From an uncultured Clostridium sp. (lineage in GTDB: Bacteria > Bacillota > Clostridia > Clostridiales > Clostridiaceae): a stretch of DNA of 9,190 nt. Positions 6,459 through 9,190 of the stretch are shown here, piece by piece. The notes below the pieces were generated by a model. That model did not search any database, had not been told where the DNA came from, and saw nothing but the letters and a program-made list of their open reading frames with translations. The translations under genes and the position numbers were made by a program. The first letter of the stretch is position 1; each line of letters begins with the position of its first letter. The stretch lies in the NCBI GenBank assembly GCA_946575275.1, contig CAMNZV010000046.1, positions 1 through 9,190 of the forward strand. Reading direction: 5' to 3'.

Positions 6459-6490
6459 TTGTGGAAAACTTGAAATGTTATCCACAAATT
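6456..6490. repeat. Inverted repeat with 14-base arms containing two convergent DnaA boxes
   Basis: AATTTGTGGAAAAC (6456-6469) and GTTATCCACAAATT (6477-6490) pair over 14 bases with a single mismatch around a 7-base loop. The arms contain an imperfect minus-strand DnaA box and a perfect plus-strand one. It is 50-84 bases past the ribH stop. No T-run follows on the minus strand, so it is not a canonical terminator, although a weak RNA hairpin is possible. Confidence 0.6.
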
Positions 6491-6539
6491 ACTGTTCCTT
6501 ATTTATATAGTATACTTTTTTTAAAAAATAATCTACAAC

Positions 6540-7001
6540 TTATAGTATTCTTAATAAATTTACCATTTCAATTGCTGTTACTCCTGCATCAAATCCCTTA
6601 TTTCCTGCCTTTGTTCCAGCTCTTTCTATTGCTTGTTCTATGTTATCAGTTGTAAGAACTCCAAATATTACTGGTTTTTCTTCACTTAAGGATACATTTG
6701 CTATTCCCTTTGATACTTCTGAACAAACATAATCATAATGAGATGTTGATCCCTTTATTACAGCTCCAAGACATATTACTGCATCATATTCCTCTTTTTT
6801 AGCTAATTTTTTAGCTATAAGTGGAACCTCAAAGGCTCCTGGCACCCAAACAACACTTATGCTTTCTTCATCTACACCATGTCTTTTTAATGCATCTAAT
6901 GCACCCATTAATAATTTTGATACAATAAACTCGTTAAATCTACTTGCAACAATTGCAACCCTTATATCTTCTGAAACTAAATTTCCTTCAATTATTTTCA
7001 T
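6540..7001 (-). CDS. ribH: 6,7-dimethyl-8-ribityllumazine synthase
   Basis: RibH condenses 5-amino-6-ribitylamino-uracil with 3,4-dihydroxy-2-butanone 4-phosphate to form the lumazine precursor of riboflavin. The protein assembles into pentamers or 60-subunit shells. Its 153 residues match the family length. Motifs are SRFNEFI (20-26), PGAFEVP (54-60), [14 protein letters not shown] (79-92, with the catalytic His88) and [20 protein letters not shown] (114-133). The start is ATG with a perfect AGGAGG (7016-7011) at nine bases; that site overlaps the TAG stop of ribBA (7017-7015), so translation is probably coupled. It is the last gene of the rib operon. The region downstream holds DnaA boxes and no clear terminator. 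Confidence 0.97.
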   Translation of the reverse strand: MKIIEGNLVSEDIRVAIVASRFNEFIVSKLLMGALDALKRHGVDEESISVVWVPGAFEVPLIAKKLAKKEEYDAVICLGAVIKGSTSHYDYVCSEVSKGIANVSLSEEKPVIFGVLTTDNIEQAIERAGTKAGNKGFDAGVTAIEMVNLLRIL

Positions 7002-7014
7002 TTTTAAATTCCTC

Positions 7015-8202
7015 CTATAACATATGTTCCATTTTTACTTTTTTTACTTTTAAATACTCTCTATCAATTTCATTAGCTTCCATAATAATGGGTACTCTCT
7101 CTAAAACATTAATTCCATACTCTAAAAGACCATTAATTTTACTGGGGTTATTGGTCATTAGTCTTACATTTTTAATTCCTAAGTCCTTTAAGATACCAGC
7201 TGTTATACTGTATTCTCTCATATCTGGCAAATACCCAAGCTTTATATTAGCTTCAACTGTATCGTATCCCTTATCTTGAAGAGAATATGCCTTTAATTTG
7301 TTAAGAAGTCCAATTCCTCTTCCTTCTTGCTTCATATAAATTAACACTCCACAGCCTTCTTTTTCTATTTTTCTAATTGCAACCTCATATTGTTCTCCAC
7401 AGTCACATCTTTTTGACCCAAAGGTATCACCTGTTAAACATTCTGAATGAATTCTAACTAATACAGGTTCATCACAATTTATATTCCCCTTAACTAACAC
7501 TATGTGTTCTTTATCATTAAGACTTTCTTTATATCCTAAAATGTTAAAATCACCATATTTTGTTGGTAATTTTGTTTCTACAACTCTTTCAACTAAACAC
7601 TCCTTTTTCTTTCTATATTCAATTAAATCTTTAATAGTAACAATCTTAAGATTATGTTTCTTTGAAAATTTAATTAACTCTTCTGTTCTTGCCATATGCC
7701 CATCTTCACTTATTATTTCACAAATAACACCTGCCTTATTAAAACCTGCAAGACTTGCAAAATCAATAGCAGCTTCTGTATGTCCATTTCTCTCAAGTGT
7801 TCCAAATTTCTTTGCTCTTAATGGAAATACATGTCCTGGCCTTTTAAAATCATTCTCTTTTAAATCCTTATCTAATAGCTTTTTAATAGTTAATGCTCTT
7901 TCAAAGGCTGATATCCCAGTTTCTGTATCCTTGTAATCTACTGATACAGTAAAGGCTGTTTCATGATTATCTGTATTCTTTGAAACCATAGGCATTATAT
8001 TTAAGTTATCTAATAATTCTTCTGACATTGGAGTACATATTAACCCTCTTCCATACTTTGCCATGAAATTTATTGCTTCAGGGGTAACCATATCTGCTGC
8101 CATTAGTAAATCCCCTTCATTTTCCCTATCATAGTCATCTATAACAACTATCATTTTTCCAAGTTTTATATCTTCTATTGCTTCCTCAATATTATTAAAC
8201 AT
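7015..8202 (-). CDS. ribBA: Bifunctional 3,4-dihydroxy-2-butanone 4-phosphate synthase / GTP cyclohydrolase II
   Basis: This fused enzyme supplies both starting branches of riboflavin synthesis: its N-terminal half makes dihydroxybutanone phosphate from ribulose-5-phosphate, and its C-terminal half opens GTP. Its 395 residues are the normal fused length. The RibB part has [10 protein letters not shown] (22-31), RPGHVFPL (121-128) and GHTEAAIDF (140-148). The RibA part has [20 protein letters not shown] (249-268), whose Cys255, Cys266 and Cys268 match the zinc-ligand spacing, then QEGRGIGL (292-299) and NNPSKI (351-356). Both halves look active. The start is ATG with AAGGAG at 8218-8213; the ribosome binding site begins immediately after the ribE stop, a 17-base gap. 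Its stop overlaps the ribH ribosome binding site. Confidence 0.97.
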   Translation of the reverse strand: MFNNIEEAIEDIKLGKMIVVIDDYDRENEGDLLMAADMVTPEAINFMAKYGRGLICTPMSEELLDNLNIMPMVSKNTDNHETAFTVSVDYKDTETGISAFERALTIKKLLDKDLKENDFKRPGHVFPLRAKKFGTLERNGHTEAAIDFASLAGFNKAGVICEIISEDGHMARTEELIKFSKKHNLKIVTIKDLIEYRKKKECLVERVVETKLPTKYGDFNILGYKESLNDKEHIVLVKGNINCDEPVLVRIHSECLTGDTFGSKRCDCGEQYEVAIRKIEKEGCGVLIYMKQEGRGIGLLNKLKAYSLQDKGYDTVEANIKLGYLPDMREYSITAGILKDLGIKNVRLMTNNPSKINGLLEYGINVLERVPIIMEANEIDREYLKVKKVKMEHML

Positions 8203-8219
8203 TATTTAACCACTCCTTA

Positions 8220-8855
8220 TTACATAAAGCCATTTGACTCTAAAAATCCCTTTGTAATATTGCTTTTTTCATCATCCTTTTTATTTATAAGCTTTTCAGC
8301 ATACTTGCCCATAATATCGCATTCCAAATTAACTATTTCAAGTTCTAGCAAATTAGTCATCCCCAAGGTGTGAGGTATAATTGATACTTTAAAGGAAATA
8401 TCATCAACATAGGCAACTGTTAAGCTTATACCATTTATTGCAATAGATCCCTTTTCCACTATATATCTTAAAATATCATTGCCTGCTATAATTGTAATCC
8501 ATGTTGCAATATCCTTTTTTTCAACCTTAAGAATATTTCCTATACCATCTATATGACCACTTACAATATGCCCTCCAAGCCTACTATTTAAACATAAAGC
8601 CCTTTCTAAATTAACCCTACTTGAAACCTTTAATCTTCCTAAATTACTTTTGTTTAAGGTTTCACCCATAATATCTGCTCTAAATGAGTTCTTTGATATT
8701 TTAGTTACTGTTAAACATACACCATTAGTTGAAATACTATCTCCAATCCTTGTGTCCTTAAGAACCTTTTCACATTCTATAACTATATATGAGTTGTTTT
8801 TTGAATTTACAATTTCTATAACCTTACCTATTTCCTCTATTATTCCTGTAAACAT
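8220..8855 (-). CDS. ribE: Riboflavin synthase, alpha subunit
   Basis: RibE dismutates two 6,7-dimethyl-8-ribityllumazine molecules into riboflavin and the ribitylamino-uracil used by RibH. Its 211 residues contain the two tandem lumazine-binding barrels typical of the family. The first has MFTGIIEEIG (1-10), GDSISTNGVCLTV (38-50) and ADIMGETL (60-67). The second has GGHIVSGHIDGIG (94-106), KGSIAINGISLTV (135-147) and IIPHTLGMTNL (159-169). A C-terminal helix (about 180-195) would support the trimer, and a short polar tail follows. The ATG start has AGGGA six bases upstream, and only two bases separate it from the ribD stop, so coupling is likely. In Bacillus nomenclature this gene is often called ribB or ribE; the reaction is not in doubt. 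Confidence 0.96.
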   Translation of the reverse strand: MFTGIIEEIGKVIEIVNSKNNSYIVIECEKVLKDTRIGDSISTNGVCLTVTKISKNSFRADIMGETLNKSNLGRLKVSSRVNLERALCLNSRLGGHIVSGHIDGIGNILKVEKKDIATWITIIAGNDILRYIVEKGSIAINGISLTVAYVDDISFKVSIIPHTLGMTNLLELEIVNLECDIMGKYAEKLINKKDDEKSNITKGFLESNGFM

Positions 8856-8857
8856 AT

Positions 8858-9181
8858 CTAGTCCCTAGCCACATATCCTTCAATTTGAAGGTCCCCTTCT
8901 ATAGTTTTATATTGTAAATCTTTAAGCTTAACAGCCTCTGATATCTCTTTAAATCCAACTCCAGAAACTGGCACAATACTATTTTCGCCACCAATTATCA
9001 TTGGAGAAATATATACTAAAAGCTTGTCAACAATACCTTCTTCTAGGGCAAAATAATTTAATGTTCCACCACCTTCAAGTAAAATACTATAGATATTATG
9101 TTCATATAACTGCTTCATTAGCATTATTAAATTCACTTTATTATCTTTTTCATCACATATTAATACTATTAAGCCCTTATT
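8858..9181 (-). CDS. ribD: RibD, C-terminal reductase domain (5' part missing)
   Basis: RibD is a bifunctional deaminase-reductase acting on the GTP cyclohydrolase II product. Only the end of its C-terminal NADPH-dependent reductase domain is seen. Recognisable segments are LICDEKDNKVNL (upstream of the GTG at 9136), LLEGGGTLN (the conserved cofactor-site motif, about 40 codons into the fragment) and YISPMIIGG. Family-like sequence clearly continues upstream of GTG 9136, so that codon is internal and not a true start. Reading upstream, an in-frame TAG occurs at 9184-9182, six bases short of the last full codons of the window. Dropping one T near 9179 joins the frame to I-I-E-K-G-L, which fits the family better, so a frameshift or end-of-contig error is likely. 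It is the first visible gene of the rib operon. An FMN riboswitch would be expected upstream of its start, outside the window. Confidence 0.88.
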   Translation of the reverse strand, partial: NKGLIVLICDEKDNKVNLIMLMKQLYEHNIYSILLEGGGTLNYFALEEGIVDKLLVYISPMIIGGENSIVPVSGVGFKEISEAVKLKDLQYKTIEGDLQIEGYVARD

Positions 9182-9190
9182 CTATAATTC

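Larger units (their letters stand above)
6245..6486. promoter_or_regulatory. DnaA-box cluster (two sub-clusters) away from dnaA
   Basis: Perfect TTATCCACA boxes on the plus strand start at 6245, 6254, 6394, 6416 and 6478. TTATCAACA is at 6267-6275, and TTATACACA is on the minus strand at 6288-6280. Near-matches are CTGTCCACA at 6425-6433 and, on the minus strand, TTTTCCACA at 6468-6460. Boxes 6245/6254 and 6416/6425 are directly abutting 9-base tandems. The left group (6245-6288) and right group (6394-6486) flank about 105 bases without boxes. At roughly 30% GC one perfect TTATCCACA would be expected about 0.1 times in the whole window on both strands. Such density is typical of oriC or of the DnaA-box clusters that titrate DnaA and regulate nearby genes in Bacillus. 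dnaA, dnaN and rpmH are absent here, so titration or regulation is the better call. Confidence 0.85.

Noticed and set aside
6516..6528. T7-A6 tract after ribH as an intrinsic terminator
   Set aside because: The symmetric T/A run has no loop and no GC stem before it, so it cannot form a normal terminator hairpin.
6234..6539. Main chromosomal origin oriC
   Set aside because: Box density would fit, but dnaA, dnaN, rpmH and recF are absent and the neighbours are rib and sfsA. Firmicute origins normally lie beside dnaA, so an extra-oriC cluster is the safer call.
7502..7936. 144-codon plus-strand open frame opposite ribBA
   Set aside because: Shadow of the highly conserved RibBA frame; composition reflects the reverse complement and no independent gene signal is seen.
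8858..9190. FMN riboswitch for the rib operon
   Set aside because: Expected upstream of ribD, but the window ends inside ribD; no RFN-type conserved sequence is present.

Overview
The window is AT-rich, with every recognisable gene on the minus strand. Gene content and families point to a Clostridium sensu stricto-type Firmicute: a ribD-ribE-ribBA-ribH operon, a clostridial-type FtsH, HelD, paired type I signal peptidases, GGAGG-type ribosome binding sites, and several GTG and TTG starts. Species cannot be fixed from the sequence alone.

In the direction of transcription (right to left), the first block is the riboflavin operon: the 3' part of ribD (RibD C-terminal reductase domain), ribE (riboflavin synthase alpha), ribBA (bifunctional DHBP synthase and GTP cyclohydrolase II) and ribH (lumazine synthase). 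The genes are packed within 0 to 17 bases of each other and together convert GTP and ribulose-5-phosphate to riboflavin. The operon promoter, and any FMN riboswitch, would lie beyond the right edge.

The second block is a 306-base non-coding gap between ribH and sfsA, and it is the most notable part of the window. It holds five perfect TTATCCACA DnaA boxes, one TTATCAACA, one inverted TTATACACA and two near-matches. They form two clusters either side of an AT-rich, palindrome-bearing core with no boxes. The last boxes run into the ribosome binding site of sfsA. It looks like a DnaA-box cluster away from dnaA: a DnaA titration or regulatory site, or less likely an origin.

The third block is sfsA, then an uncharacterised TIM-barrel-like protein with its own likely promoter, then lysA (last step of lysine synthesis). 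After these come two adjacent, diverged type I signal peptidase genes, then ftsH (membrane AAA+ zinc protease) and the start of helD (RNA polymerase recycling ATPase). The helD ribosome binding site lies inside the end of ftsH. This part mixes cell-wall and lysine precursor supply, protein export and membrane protein quality control.

Both outer genes meet an in-frame stop within about 10 bases of the window edge (ribD at 9182-9184, helD at 2-4), although each protein family continues well past those points. The simplest reading is base errors at the ends of an assembled contig, not two real pseudogenes. No tRNA, rRNA, CRISPR array, insertion sequence or convincing intrinsic terminator was seen.
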